The position numbers and the translations under genes are program-made. This document shows, piece by piece, positions 1 through 11,957 of a stretch of 64,000 nucleotides of DNA. Where the stretch lies: assembly GCA_935421135.1 (NCBI GenBank), contig OW285194.1, positions 6,964,376 to 7,028,375 on the forward strand, read 5' to 3'. Below the pieces are notes generated by a model. The model had not been told where the DNA came from. It did no database searches and saw only the letters and a list, made by a program, of their open reading frames with translations. Every line of letters begins with the position of its first letter. Position 1 is the first letter of the stretch. Source of the DNA: Bugulina stolonifera. Taxonomy: Eukaryota > Bryozoa > Gymnolaemata > Cheilostomatida > Bugulidae.

Positions 1-1415
1 ATGTCTAAGTATTACTCACTCCTGTGCCAAGGTGTTTTCTTCTGTGTTATGTATTGTAATCTGTGTAGCATTAATGAAATAGTACATACTTTACAAAATA
101 GTGAGGGCACAAGATGAAATGCAGTATTTGCAAGGCTTGAATGGGACCTGTCCGTTTCATCATTTTAACAGCTTTAATGACTATTATAACACTAAACAGA
201 GATATGCTAAATTATTTTTGGTAATTTCAGGCTGTTCAACTCTATGGATAGTCTATTGCAAGATGAATGTCACATATAGAAAGCAGTTCGTCTCAGAAGT
301 TGAATACAGAGAGACCGTGTCCGCTGCTTATGGCATCGTCCAATGTGCTACATTTTGCCATAGAGATCCAACCTGTTTGGCGTTCCGCTTGTCATCAAAG
401 AATGCTTGTGGTCTATCAAGATGCATTAACCCAGATCTGCTTAGCAACCTTGAGCCATCTGTCAGCATGCCCTTGACTTACATCAAAGAAGGTGTCTACG
501 GGTTAAAGGTCAACCAATCTTTGGCCCTATGTAAGTCCACTGCCTCCTCTCATAAAGTTATCCAATGTTATTTTGCTTTTCACAGAGTAGTGGATATATT
601 GCACAATTAGATTTCTCACACACTCAATCGGTACTGTCAACTAATGGTTCAACAACATGCATCACAGTTGAACTATTTTTACTATTTTGCCTGTTGTCAC
701 TACTCTGACTTTATGTACATTATTATATTGATGATACAATCGTTGTTACTTATTTTTAATGGTGTGCTATAATAACCATTGAAACCCATCATTGATGACA
801 ATCTGCATAAGCCAAAACGCATGGTGAGAAGGACAGAATGATATGTGTATATTTAATCGTAGATAAAGACAGTTCCCTTTCCTCCAACTGGAATAGCAGT
901 GTAGCTGCGGCATCAGAAGCTAATGATGGCATCTATATGCCTGATGGTGACCCTTATGACTCAATGGCTCGAACTAAATGGCAATACTTTCCATGGTGGA
1001 GAGTAGATTTGGGGAGAATCCACTGTGTTTGGGCAGTGAGATTGCTTAACAGAGCTGGTAAAATAAATAAATATAATATCTTACATGAATTTCCATAATC
1101 AGGAAAGGTTACCTCTATTATGCACACCTTCACAAGGATTAACTGTGAATCGTTAGAAATTATTTAATTTTATTATGGCATGCATGCTTAACTTCTGTTT
1201 TAGTTGACCATGAAAAAGCAAAGAATGCAATCATCAAGGTCTCTGACGATATAAAAGGCTCGATTGCTACATCCTGTGGCTACTACCCTGGAAAGCTGAA
1301 CCAAAGCTACACTCTCATAACTTGTAAACCTGCTGTCAGTGGCCAGTATGTCAAGATCATGTTTAAAGCCATAACCATCCTCCATATCCATGAGGTTGAA
1401 GTACACGGGCTTTAG
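1..1415 (+). CDS. secreted apple/PAN-like plus fucolectin (F5/8C-type) lectin
   Basis: Four exons join in frame, all introns phase 1: 1-100, 231-530, 863-1057 and 1204-1415 (stop TAG 1413-1415), giving 268 residues. Donors are gtgagg, gtaagt and gtaaaa; all acceptors end in AG. Exon 1 encodes a hydrophobic leader (residues 1 to about 25, MSKYYSLLCQGVFFCVMYCN), so secretion is likely; the ATG is the first base of the window, so an upstream start cannot be excluded. Residues about 35-133 form a Cys-rich apple/PAN-like module (CATFCHRDPTCLAFRLSS). Residues about 134-268 match the fucolectin/F5-8C fold: ASEANDG, then PWWRVDLGR followed by VRLLNRA, and a C-terminal VEVHG strand. Known fucolectins of this family bind fucose; the sugar bound here is unknown. 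An AATAAA lies at 1512-1517. Domains and splicing are well supported; the function is inferred. Confidence 0.82.
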
Positions 1416-1511
1416 GACTGCCAAGATATTACACAATAACCGTCTAACTGACACAAACTGCATAAATAGTTTCTATCAAAATCCAACAGCATAAGCATAG
1501 GAGAACCATCA

Positions 1512-1517
1512 AATAAA
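1512..1517 (+). terminator. poly(A) signal AATAAA of the fucolectin gene
   Basis: AATAAA about 100 bp downstream of the stop codon at 1413-1415, a normal distance for a short 3' UTR. Confidence 0.5.
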
Positions 1518-4316
1518 GCAGTTTATTTTGACGCCAGATCTTAGACGGTCATGTCAAATAGCAATTAGCTAAAGTGTGCATTGCGCTATGCCAATGAGTG
1601 TTGTGTACACTATGCATGTCTTGATAGAAGTTCTTCTTGAAATAATATTCATGTGCATGTATATGCACATGAATTAAGCTGTGGTATTCAATGTGCATTG
1701 TTTTGAAAAGTTTATATTTGTGATTAATATCTATATATCCATGATTGTACATGTTGCATAATTATGTCTGTTAATATCGGTTTATTAATGTAATGTAATC
1801 TAATTATTCTACACCGTTTTGTCGCTGAGCTGCCTATTTAGTTATAATATACAAATCTTGCAGGTTAGCGAGCTACATGTACTTGCTTTACTATCAATTT
1901 TACTAGTAAACATGCTATACAAAAATTGTGGCACGGTTACTATACACACAGACTAATACTTTATCAATCTAACTTTGTATGAAATAATAAAACTACTGGC
2001 AAGACAGATGATGCTTATGCTTACTATTTTGTGATTGACCTAAAATCATTGCAGATATTAGACTTCTTGCAGTTTGAAAAGAACTACTGCCAGACAAAGA
2101 GTGAATTTTATAACAAATTGACGTACTGAATGCAGTAACACTGCAGCGATTATTGTACTGGATTTCTTCACATCTGTTTGTATAGGCTGAGATTGCATCT
2201 ACATCTGCATGTACACCTAGTGGTTATAAGAAACCTAAATAGTTGTTCAACAAATCCGAGCCATTTCCATGCAGAATACCATTCTTCAGCAAAAAAATAT
2301 ACATGCACTATTTCATTAAATTCTATGCCTTCCATTTACCGATTATCTAGAACTCATTTATGATACGATAAGTTAGTAATATTATTTCACTTTGAACCTT
2401 GACATTGTCCGTATACATGTATAATTATACATGCGTATGCGCACTGCCAAGATAACAATAATGTAGTCAAACTTATATCATTTGGTCACTCGAGAAAACG
2501 CCAAATTTTATATAAAAAAGACTAGCTCAAGTATTGTAGCACCATTTCTCTATAAAACTTGATAATTTCAGAAAAAAAAATTAACACAGGCCTCGATTCA
2601 ATAATCATTTACCTGTTTTATCAATTTTTTCTTAACTAAATGATTGCACAGCAAGAATAAATCACTTTCAAATTTATGATGTCGCTGTCCTTGCACACTA
2701 CCATTAGGAACATACAAATACAATGTACATAATTGTACATGTGCTGAGAAATGAAGGATTCTACAAACATACTAATTTTCAACGTCGCATACATAGCGGT
2801 TCTCTAAATAGTAAACAGCACAGATTACTAGGTGAAGGGCAGGTTGATTTAACCTGACAATATATTTTTGAAGCATCAACATCTACATGTATAACATAAG
2901 TATGTTCGAAAATGAGCGAAGTCAATTTCCAGTATGACTAGTTTGTGATTAGATCAAGGAACAGAAAATTGAGAGTGGGAAATGCACTGACTACAACAAG
3001 TACAGTAGGTAGTGGTAGTTGTTGCTAGAAGTTATAGCATACTGTTAAAAAGAGAGTTAAGGTCATACTGCAGAACATGTTTGACATGTTGGGACTGTTG
3101 GACATAGGATCCACTTCTACCATTTTAAAAAGATCAACTGGACATCAGTTCACTGGGTGGCAAACAGTCACATCAGAAGCAAATGGTGACAGCAAGAGTG
3201 TTTAGCATTAGATTACACATCTACACATGCTATGCCTACCTGAGTGTTTCAAAAGCAGTAGTCAGCTATCTGCATTCATGAAGACTACTTTAAAACCGAT
3301 CTGAGAGTGAATGGAAAAAGTTTTTTGGTTAAAAAGCGATAAATAATATAAATGTACTGCGGCTATTAAATCTTGTGTGCTTGAAATCACTGACCTTATA
3401 TTAGTTTGTTTGTCAGAGTTAATATTATAGGGAATCGAAAACCATATAGACGTCATAGGGAAAAATATCAAAAAGTGTATGTAAGTTATGTTTGTATTGC
3501 ACTATGGTAATAGATACTGCTTTTTGTAGTAATTACCAAAACTTCTTCTCTCACCGCAAGGGTACACAGTGCTAATTAATTTTCATACATGCAGGTAATC
3601 CTTTATTCAAGCGAGGAACTGGAAGAAGTAGGAAAAAAGTACATTGAAAAACAGTTTCTATAAACTTCGTGACACATAATTTAGTTTCGTGTGTTTCATA
3701 AACTGATATAGAATATAACTCCAATCATGACACAAGATAGTAATATTATTATTAATCACATGTAAGAGTAGACAATTTCTAATATAGTCGGCTTTGGGCT
3801 AGGATTGCTCGGATCTTAACACGCACTAAGTAGGTCACCCTCATGTTTGTGGACCGTAAAACCTGTAAAGTGCTTTTTCACAATGTACAGAGATAGAAGA
3901 AAAATGCTCCTTACCCGCAGTTATGCTAATTGTTTTTCTGTTAGACTACAATCCCTAAAACACAATCTAATCTGCTTAAGTAAGGTCATGTTAGTTCACG
4001 GTTGACATTAGCTAATATGCATGTTAATTTTAATATGATAACACTCCAAAGTACAAGTGTTTATTAAGTTTACAATTATAAGAATCATATTAACGCACAT
4101 TTAGTAGTGGTACAGTATTGATTATGCTCATTCTAGCCTAATATGCTCATTAAAACTGCTGAAATCAATGAAAATCGGATAAAAATCCACTTAATTTCTG
4201 CTAAAATGACAATAATGCGTGTATGCGCATACATACTGTATACGTGTACACCTAGACACGTCATCATTATTATCTAATGTTATGTTAGGATAATTTATTT
4301 ACATTGTATTTGCAGA
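1518..4316. other. intergenic, no gene supported; two short exon-like tails
   Basis: AT-rich DNA with many stops. Two stretches follow an AG in an acceptor-like context and stay open to a stop: 2055-2129 (reads ...LQFEKNYCQTKSEFYNKLTY) and 3596-3663 (reads VILYSSEELEEVGKKYIEK...). No matching upstream exons were found for either, so they are not called as genes. A possible fucolectin remnant at about 3110-3205 is listed separately. Confidence 0.4.
3110..3205 (+). pseudogene. possible decayed fucolectin exon
   Basis: The translation contains TGHQFTGWQTVTSEANGDSKSV and then a stop. The order of a Ser/Thr-rich strand, a Trp and SEAN-G resembles the start of the fucolectin module in the gene at 863-1057 (SSNWNSSVAAASEANDG). 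Nothing else of the domain follows. The match is short and could be chance. Confidence 0.25.
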
Positions 4317-5749
4317 ATGATTTTGAACTGGTTGGTTTGGCTAGCTGTCTTAAGCTCAGTTGGAAAGGTTTTGCCCACTACCACTGCATCTGTATGCTGT
4401 CCTAGCTCGTTCATACCGTTTGATGACTATTGTTACAAACTTCCAACCAGACGTAAAAGTTTCGAAGGAGCTGTCAAAGCATGTGAATATAGGCAGGCTG
4501 TGCTAGCATCTGTTAGATCTGAGGAAATTATGAAGTTTCTCATAACCATACTGAACAATTCCTGCTGTAAGTATACATGGATGACCATTTGGGCAGTAAG
4601 CCTAGTTCAAGATTGGGTCAATTATCTTAACAACAAAATGATAGCACCAAAGACGCTATATGTAGTTTTCTTTGATATGCCTACAGATCTATAATATTGT
4701 GACCTATTGTTCTATATATAGCCAGGAGGTGAAGACATGTAAACCTGTATGCTACATGTACAGTACTCACATGTTCATAACCATTGTTGTACAATCTAGT
4801 CACCAACATTGTACAACTAAACACTACAAAAGTACTTTGTAGTTGAGTGCGTCTCAATGTTACGTCAAAATGCATGACATAACCCGTGAAATACTTTCGT
4901 CTGTATCATCACATATTTTAGCAAACTGCACTAGAATGCATATTGGCTTGGTGAACAATGGAACAGTTAATTACTGGATGGACAATAGAAAGCACTTGAA
5001 AGACTCCTACCGCCCACCAATATATGGATCTGGTCACAAGAAATCAGGCAAATGTCAGAAGTGTTCATGGGGACTTGAAACTATCAAGAAAATTCGTTTT
5101 AGGCGCTCAACCGATGACCTACATTTCATCTGTCAGCGCAAGAAGAGCTGTGGATCTAGCAGCCGTGTAGGTGAGGATGACTTATTACAGAGATAAAAGT
5201 GTTGGCAAATCCACAGCTAATAATGCCCAATAAATTGTAGTGAAAATCTCTTTCAATCAATATAAATCCAATGCCATTTTTAATAGGGTCAGCAAAGTAA
5301 CTTACAAGAAGAATATTTAACTGCGTGTTTAAACCATGTGATATTCCCTTTAAGATTACATTGACCAGTGATAATCATAATGACCAGATTTTTATGGATC
5401 TATTCTAATAATAGGCTGATACAACCATTTGTGCATTAATATTTTAACTGCATTCGCTATTCCCTCAGGTACAGCTACTCAGGAGGATTCAGAAAGCTGT
5501 TCTCTCGAACCCGGTCACTTCAGATTCCAGAGACAAGAAACTTGTGAAGGTCTGAACGCTTACAAAGAGATTCAACTGAGTCTAGATAGAGGATCAGAGA
5601 TTGAAACATGTGGCTGCACTTGTGCAAAGCAGAAGACCTGCAACGGCTTTGGCATTTCGAGTAAAAGCATTTGTTTTTTGTTTGGCTTTAAGATTAGTAA
5701 AGCACTGCTAAATAATGCAAGCATTTGCTACGTAAAAACTTGCTTCTAA
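4317..5749 (+). CDS. secreted C-type-lectin-like protein with C-terminal Cys-rich/apple-like module
   Basis: Exons 4317-4566, 4922-5170 and 5469-5749 join in phase 1 to 259 residues. The leader MILNWLVWLAVLSSVGKVLP is a clear signal peptide. Residues about 27-165 read as a CTLD: CCPSSFIPFDDYCYKL, a helix region with EGAVKACEYRQAVLASVRSEEIMKFL, and the closing DDLHFICQ. The EPN/QPD and WND calcium motifs of sugar-binding CTLDs are not visible, so classical Ca-dependent sugar binding is doubtful. Exon 3 encodes an eight-plus-Cys segment (ETCGCTCAKQKTCNGFGISS) resembling an apple/PAN hairpin and echoing the module in the gene at 1-1415. An acceptor-like tttgcag lies 1 base before the ATG, so a 5' UTR intron is likely. 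Reading through the exon 2 donor stops at 5196, with AATAAA at 5229-5234 inside intron 2: a possible short isoform lacking exon 3. Confidence 0.75.
5229..5234 (+). terminator. intronic AATAAA (possible alternative poly(A))
   Basis: AATAAA 35 bp after the in-frame stop met when the exon 2 donor (gtgagg at 5171) is not used. It would end a CTLD-only transcript. No expression evidence is available. Confidence 0.3.
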
Positions 5750-6373
5750 GAAATCCAACAGCACACTGCAGTACAATGATTTTCCCATGCTGCCACACAG
5801 CTTCAATATGTCTGTCTAAAATTCTGTGCAAGTTTATGATGGAAAAGAAAATTTATTGATAAAAATGCATGTTTCATAACAACGATAATCGTGTACTCGT
5901 TGTATGATGTCATAATGTAGACAAGCATATATATTTTACATGTAGTTGGGAATGATTTGATTTGTGAAAATTCAATTTAATGCCTACTGGGCTATAATAG
6001 CAAGTAACTTTAGCTCCTGTTGAAGCAGCTATGTTTATTATCAGTAGCACACACTTAATGTTGCTTAGTGCAACATGATAATGAGACTAACTGGCAGGTG
6101 TCATTTAATTATTTAATTTATGGCTACGTAACGCACATCTAATGCTAGTTTCAAGACCAGTGATGTAACAGAATAACATTTTACAATTTTCCATCGAGTA
6201 TATATTATTTAACTTATGTGGTGTTGTTCATGCCCTCTCTAATATGTACATTATGCAATCATCCTGTGAGTTCAAAATATAAAGTCATCTTGTCTCATTA
6301 TGGTGGATTAAGGCAGCGCACTGAGCGCAAATACGTTGTATATATAATAATTTTATGTATATTATTGCTGTGT
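5750..6373. other. intergenic between convergent genes, nothing recognised
   Basis: AT-rich, no exon-like stretch seen. It separates the + strand CTLD/apple gene from the 3' end of the - strand CTLD gene. Confidence 0.5.
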
Positions 6374-6379
6374 TTTATT
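6374..6379 (-). terminator. poly(A) signal of the minus-strand CTLD gene
   Basis: TTTATT on + (AATAAA on -) about 120 bp past the stop at 6500-6502. Confidence 0.45.
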
Positions 6380-6499
6380 ATGCAATATACCACACACAAC
6401 TGACAAAATTAAGGTCCGTTATAAAACCATATAAAACAGTGAAAATACTATTCAATCAAAGATACTGTATAAGTACATTAGTTGTGGTATTAATTTGCT

Positions 6500-7890
6500 T
6501 TACAGTGTCGCCTTTCCTTCGCACAAGAAGAAGGCAGTAGTGCGACAATCTTGGCTCCGAACTTTATAGTTGGTTGCTTTGCCTGGCATAATAATACAAT
6601 CACCTTGACCTCTGGGTTCTGTGGAATCCCAATCCATGTTGACTATTGGCTTAGTACTTGCCCCATCATGGCACCACACTCCTTTGACTTTCCGTGCACC
6701 AAAAAAGTATTCTGCATTCTTTGCATCGGAAAATTCTACAAATTAATCAACAATGTTAAAGAATAATGCCACTGCCTGCGCAGACATACATGTACATGTA
6801 AATACCTTAAGTTAGGCATAGGCTAATTGAGTCAACTCCAATTTATACGCAATTTATATTATTATTGCCTCAAAGTCTTCATCTCTCTAAGTGAACTTAC
6901 AATGCACAGTTTCGTACATGAAATGTATCTTTGAGCTTTGAGAGTTGAACTAGTAATTACATTGTACATTGCTTACTCATCTGCATGTAGCTACATGTAG
7001 ATTGTAGTAGAGATAATTCAAATGTAAATTGTGAATATGAGTGTAAATGTACGTATATAAACACATTATCAATAATCCCAAAATCATTAAATACCAAGCT
7101 CAATCATACCATTGGTGTTGCTAGTCTACAACAAAACAGATCAGTACTAGCATTCTTTGTAAGAGGTAATGTACCTGGAGAGGATTTCCTCAAATGCTTC
7201 AAGAAGTTTTGCGATTCTCTCGTGTCAAAGACTGCCAGCTCCTCTCCAGCAGACCTACAGTAGGCCTTGGCGTCATTATAACTCTTAGCCCACCTTACCT
7301 GTCTAATACAGGTACTGGTGTATGGGTTCAAAATGTACTCACTGCTCTTGCACCTTGCTGGAACTAAAATACATATTAATTGAACACCATTGTACATGTA
7401 TAATAGGCAATACATTTCTCCTAATTTTCAAAGGTGTATTTTCTAAAGATGTGCAACTTATGTCCGGGTACATTGCAATAGTAGTAATCGTGGCAGCTAT
7501 CGTGTAATTGTGACATGGAGCAACAATTCAGTAAACTTTTGAAATAACTAAGAGGTGGGTTAATAATCCACTTCTGAAATCTATTAACCAGTACAACAAC
7601 ACCCACTGGCAGCTCAAGCATTAAAACTGTGCACTTTAAAGAATGTGAAACTATTGAGAAATATTGTACATGGCTAATATAGCAATTTGTAATGTTTTTT
7701 TTTTAAGTAAAATCATTATTTTTATTATCATTATAACTTATTTCCAAATGTAAGTGTACGAGAATATATATTATTCAACTAATTCATTAATAATAAATTC
7801 AATAAATTAATAAAAATACTCACAGCAGGCATCATTAGAGCTGTGGGCTACACCCATCAGAGTCAAACCAGCTAGAAGAATGTGTATCAT
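6500..7890 (-). CDS. small secreted single-CTLD protein (copy 1)
   Basis: Minus-strand exons 7824-7890 (ATG 7888-7890), 7175-7363 and 6500-6735 (stop 6500-6502) join in phase 1 to 163 residues. Signal peptide MIHILLAGLTLMGVAHS, then one C-type lectin domain: CKSSEYILNPYTSTCIR, SYNDAKAYCRSAGEELAVFD (the classic alpha-1 to alpha-2 segment), AKNAEYFFGARKVKGVW, and GDCIIMPGKATNYKVRSQDC ... FFLCEGK. The long-loop EPN is EPR and the WND is replaced by NYKVRSQDC, so calcium sites look altered. Exons 2 and 3 have exactly the same lengths (189 and 236 bp) as those of the + strand gene at 11958-13066, so the two are paralogues in divergent orientation. The likely role is a secreted recognition or matrix protein; the ligand is unknown. 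Confidence 0.85.
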
Positions 7891-7967
7891 AATAATGTTG
7901 GATTAATATGACTGAGTTGATGGGAACCTACAACAGTTCGAATGTAAACTCATCCAGGCAGATGTTC

Positions 7968-7975
7968 TTTATATA
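7968..7975 (-). promoter_or_regulatory. TATA box of CTLD copy 1
   Basis: Reads TATATAAA on the minus strand, about 78 bp upstream of the ATG at 7890, leaving room for a short 5' UTR. Confidence 0.5.
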
Positions 7976-8808
7976 GGAGAGTCAGTCATCAATCAACTGT
8001 CAAAATGTGTATGTTTGAGTTCGATTTATGTTTCCTTCAAACTGATAGATCAAAAACACCCTGGTGAACCATTGTTCCACACCTGCATGAGAACTTTTAT
8101 ACTAAATCATAGTCTTTTTAATGCCAATATGCTGAATAATGCGACCACGTACACGTACACATGTCGACATGCAATGGAATTTTGCAACAAAGCTTGACTC
8201 TCTCCCTCTTTCTCTCTTTTACAAAATTTAGTAGAATCTCAGTAATTCTGATAGAGGTGGGTGGCTGCCTGGTAATTTTATTGACGGTGTTGCAATTTTT
8301 CTGGTTTTTGCATACGCTGTCCATCAACATAAAACTCAAATTGTTATCTTCCCTCTTCAAACTGGTGTTAATAGTGTCAGTAGTATTTGACATGGTTGAT
8401 TGATACCATTTTGACTACAGGTTTGTTCCCAGACGAAACACAGTCCTCCAAGAGAGATTGGCTTGGCTGTGAAACTTTGCAGGTACATGTTGTACGGATA
8501 TATTGGCAAGCAATTCTACCCTCTCTGTTAGGAATATAGTAGACACTAATGATTTTTAATTAGATCCTATTGCAAATTCTTTGAATTTGGTTAACCTATG
8601 TATAATATTAGCTATACCTACAAGTATATTAACTGCCAGGTAGTAGAGTTCCTACTGGATATAGGGTGATAAATAGGTATTAACCAGCCATGTGGCTGTA
8701 ACCACGTAAAATTAAACCTACATGTACTTGCAGTGTAGCTGAGATGTTTGCTGCCAGAAGTCAATGCCTTGACATGCTAATATGTGCGCACAATCCATGG
8801 GATTGGTA

Positions 8809-8931
8809 ACTGTTGACAACTTCTTCTTTAGGTACCAGGTCTGGAACAGACAATGGTGATCATGTCTTGCCACTCACTCCTCAGATCAGCCTGTTCCAGA
8901 CCTAGTACCTAAAGAAGAAGTTATCAACAGT
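8809..8931. repeat. hairpin element, 41-bp arms
   Basis: The left arm 8809-8849 and right arm 8891-8931 are reverse complements with 39 of 41 positions matching by eye (both mismatches are transitions), around a 41-bp loop. Arm core: TTCTTCTTTAGGTAC. Looks like a small fold-back or MITE-type element; no target duplication was recognised. Confidence 0.8.
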
Positions 8932-9578
8932 GGCTGATTCATGATCATGTTACAATAAAACCTCTGAGGATAACATATTAATGGCTGGTGGTGCACTGGT
9001 GCACATGTACTAACTAAATTTCTTTTGAAACTGCACAATACACATAATATTATATTACCTGCAAGATTTTTGACACTTTCTTTCAATCCCTTAGCTAGAA
9101 TTCCAAGATAACTTTACTATTATTATTGCTGCAATATTAATAATATTATATCCATTATATTTGCAAAGGTGTAGGTATTGCTAGCTTGTCAGTGAATTGG
9201 TGATAACTCTATCAACCAATTAACTAATTATTAAAAAATAATTGTTTGCAAATAATAGCTGCACAATCATGATTAAACTTTCACAAGGATGATTTACAGT
9301 ATGAAGCCAAGGCACAATGTATGCATTTAAAAAGTTGACTACACAACAATGACAAAGTCATTTTATTAGCAGTAATAATACTACTTACTTGGTATAAATT
9401 TGATACAGTAATATTTTTTCAAGGTCGTTTTGTACCAGCTGTTTGATGGTTATGCCATGTCATGCTTGATTTATTAGATGGAGTGATACGATATCATCCA
9501 AGTGCATTGAACAGAGCTTTGATGGGCATATTCCTTGGAACGAACACCCCAATAAATTTAGATGTGCTGCAATGTTAA

Positions 9579-9777
9579 AGGAAAATTTTATTGTTTGAAA
9601 TTGTCTGACATGACAAAAATCTTGGATGCTGACCAATATTTCCTGAAAGTGGAAGTACGTGTAGCTTCCATGCACTTGTCAGTATAGAAGTCAGTATACT
9701 TCAACGTTAAAAAAATATTGGCAAACATTCAAGATTTCTGTCATGCCAAACAACACTTCAACCAATAAAATTCTTTT
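9579..9777. repeat. imperfect inverted repeat, arms about 65 bp
   Basis: Left arm about 9579-9644 (GGAAAATTTTATTG start) pairs with right arm about 9709-9777 (ending CAATAAAATTC). Identity is roughly four fifths by eye with small gaps, suggesting an older hairpin element. Confidence 0.55.
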
Positions 9778-11882
9778 GCTTTGACCTACAAAAATTGTGT
9801 ATTGAATTGTACATTTAAATCCATCAGTTTTCCCAGTAATATTGTTATGAATGCAATTACTGTAAAGTTGAAGTGTGTGCACGGGTAGACTCGCTGCTTT
9901 AACTTTAGCAGCTACTCAGAGAAGTCTTTGCTAGAATCCCATGTTTCAGCATATCTAAAATCAATTTTCTACATAAATATGTAGCCCTAAGTCAAATCCA
10001 CTTAGCATTCTTTATCACCACTATGAATAAATAGTATAGTAGGCTCAATTTAAAATGACAGTTAACGTCTAAGTCATAATACAATGTAAATATTACAGGG
10101 TGTGTGTTCAGAAATATTGAACTGCCTCAGTTAACTAGAGAAACATTTGAAATAGTTACTCCGTGAAAACAACCTTTTAAGTCAGAATCATGTTTAACCT
10201 TCGAATGGCTTCATTCAGGCAACAATTAAAAATTTAATCTGGACCCATAATTGGGACAAAACCAATAAATTGGATGCCAAAACCAATAAATTAACAAAAT
10301 AAAAATATATATTACATCAAGCAGGCATGTTCTTCAAACAAACAGTAAATAATTATGTACATTTGAAAAATTTTATTATCTCTATAACATAGGACAGAGC
10401 TCCAAGATTGCAGGGTGTCAACCTTGCAGCTTATGCTATGCTGCATGATCATCGATTCACCTTATCTATAGGAAAATTGTGAGGGCTACCTAGAAATCTG
10501 CACAAATATTTCAAATTACATCAGCCATTGACGTTCAATAATTAATTATTGGCATCATGTATTATGTTATTATGTATTATGCAGAAATACAATCTTTAAT
10601 TGTGAATATTGATGAAAAACATGGACTTCTGCAGTCTATTTTTTAATGTCAAGAACATTTTAAATTTACTATCATGTTGGTAATGGAATTCTTAAAAACA
10701 ATTTTACATGTTTGTAGTATAATAAGTTTACATAAAAATTTGTGCAATGGTTTAAATTATTTCTAGCAAAACTAAAACTAGGCGTAAGCACCTTTATTAT
10801 TTGCCTGAATTAAGTAACATATTTGTAGTACGTGTTTCATGCCCTTGCCCAATACAGATGAGATCAACTGATCATTTTTGTTGAAATGTCTATAGACTTA
10901 ATTTCCGGTACGTGCAAAAACAAAATACCATTTCACTAACATTTAAATGCTTGACAAATATAACAAATATAACAAATATATCATTCTATGCAATAAATTA
11001 TTTCATGTGTCACTAAGTCACATCATGATAAATTTTTCCTGTACTATTATGTTATTCGTAGATCTGCATGATATAGCTTCACAATGAGCCAAAATGGCTT
11101 TAGTGTTGGAAGTTCAAAGGACGATTTGGTACAGGATGGTGTGAATTGCAACTTTTATGTTTTTTGTAATAAAAATAGAGCAAATCAAAGTAATGCCACT
11201 GATTTCTACTATACATCAAACTCCAGTGATGACTTATTGATAGCCAACACTGCCAAGGGGATATTTGTTACATTAAGCAGTCTGCCAACTTACCGGAAAC
11301 AGCACGGCTATAGCAATATAGTGGTTTTAACGGGGCATATATTAATCACCTCGCATATCGGTGTAAGTCTGCAGACCTTAGACTACCAATAAGGATGCGC
11401 CCATGACCAATCAGATAATCTGAGTTTTTGGATAAAAAAGCGGATTTTGATATTTTTGGAAATGACGTCAGGAACTGCCAGATTTCAAACTATCACTTTA
11501 GAATCACTTCAAAGTTTGTGATTTTTCCCTTTAATAGCACAAATAATTTGAATCTGCTCTTCAGCAGAGAAGAGTATATACTGTATAGATGCTTGCAATG
11601 TGTAGATGATACTAGCTTATTGCCTGCAATAGAATGTTTATTATGTTGATAAGCACATGTTTAAGGTATACGGTCTCATAGCGGTTTAGGTTAGATTATA
11701 ATTTACATGTATTCATATCAAATTGGATTTTTGTTAAGGGTTAAAAACAGTGTACACCAGCACTTGGATCCAAAATTAAATATATTCCACGGTTGATTGT
11801 CTCTCCAGTTCTAATTGGTCCATCGGTGATATATCTACCCTTCATCTTTAGCCTAGGCATTAAAAAGTATCTAAATGTGCCT

Positions 11883-11888
11883 TTATAA
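11883..11888 (+). promoter_or_regulatory. TATA box of CTLD copy 2
   Basis: Sequence ctTTATAAgg about 70 bp upstream of the ATG at 11958, the same layout as the divergent paralogue. Confidence 0.5.
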
Positions 11889-11957
11889 GGAATCTTAGTT
11901 TAAAATGACATGCATTTGGCTCTGAATTCCTCATAAGTTGTCTACAGCAAGTCGAAC

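Larger units (their letters stand above)
7976..11880. other. intergenic between divergent CTLD genes; hairpin elements, no supported gene
   Basis: Contains two inverted-repeat elements (8809-8931 and about 9579-9777, listed separately). A 55-bp stretch at about 8421-8482 sits between a tacag acceptor and a cag|gtacat donor and is open (FPDETQSSKRDWLGCETLQ), but no partner exon was found. Open frames at 11084-11392 and 11428-11649 are unrecognised, lack splice or domain support and are probably chance. Three AACAAATAT-type units repeat near 10960-10982. Confidence 0.45.

Noticed and set aside
11084..11392. 102-codon open frame with several N-glycosylation-like sites
   Set aside because: No signal peptide, domain, splice partner or poly(A) context; probably chance.
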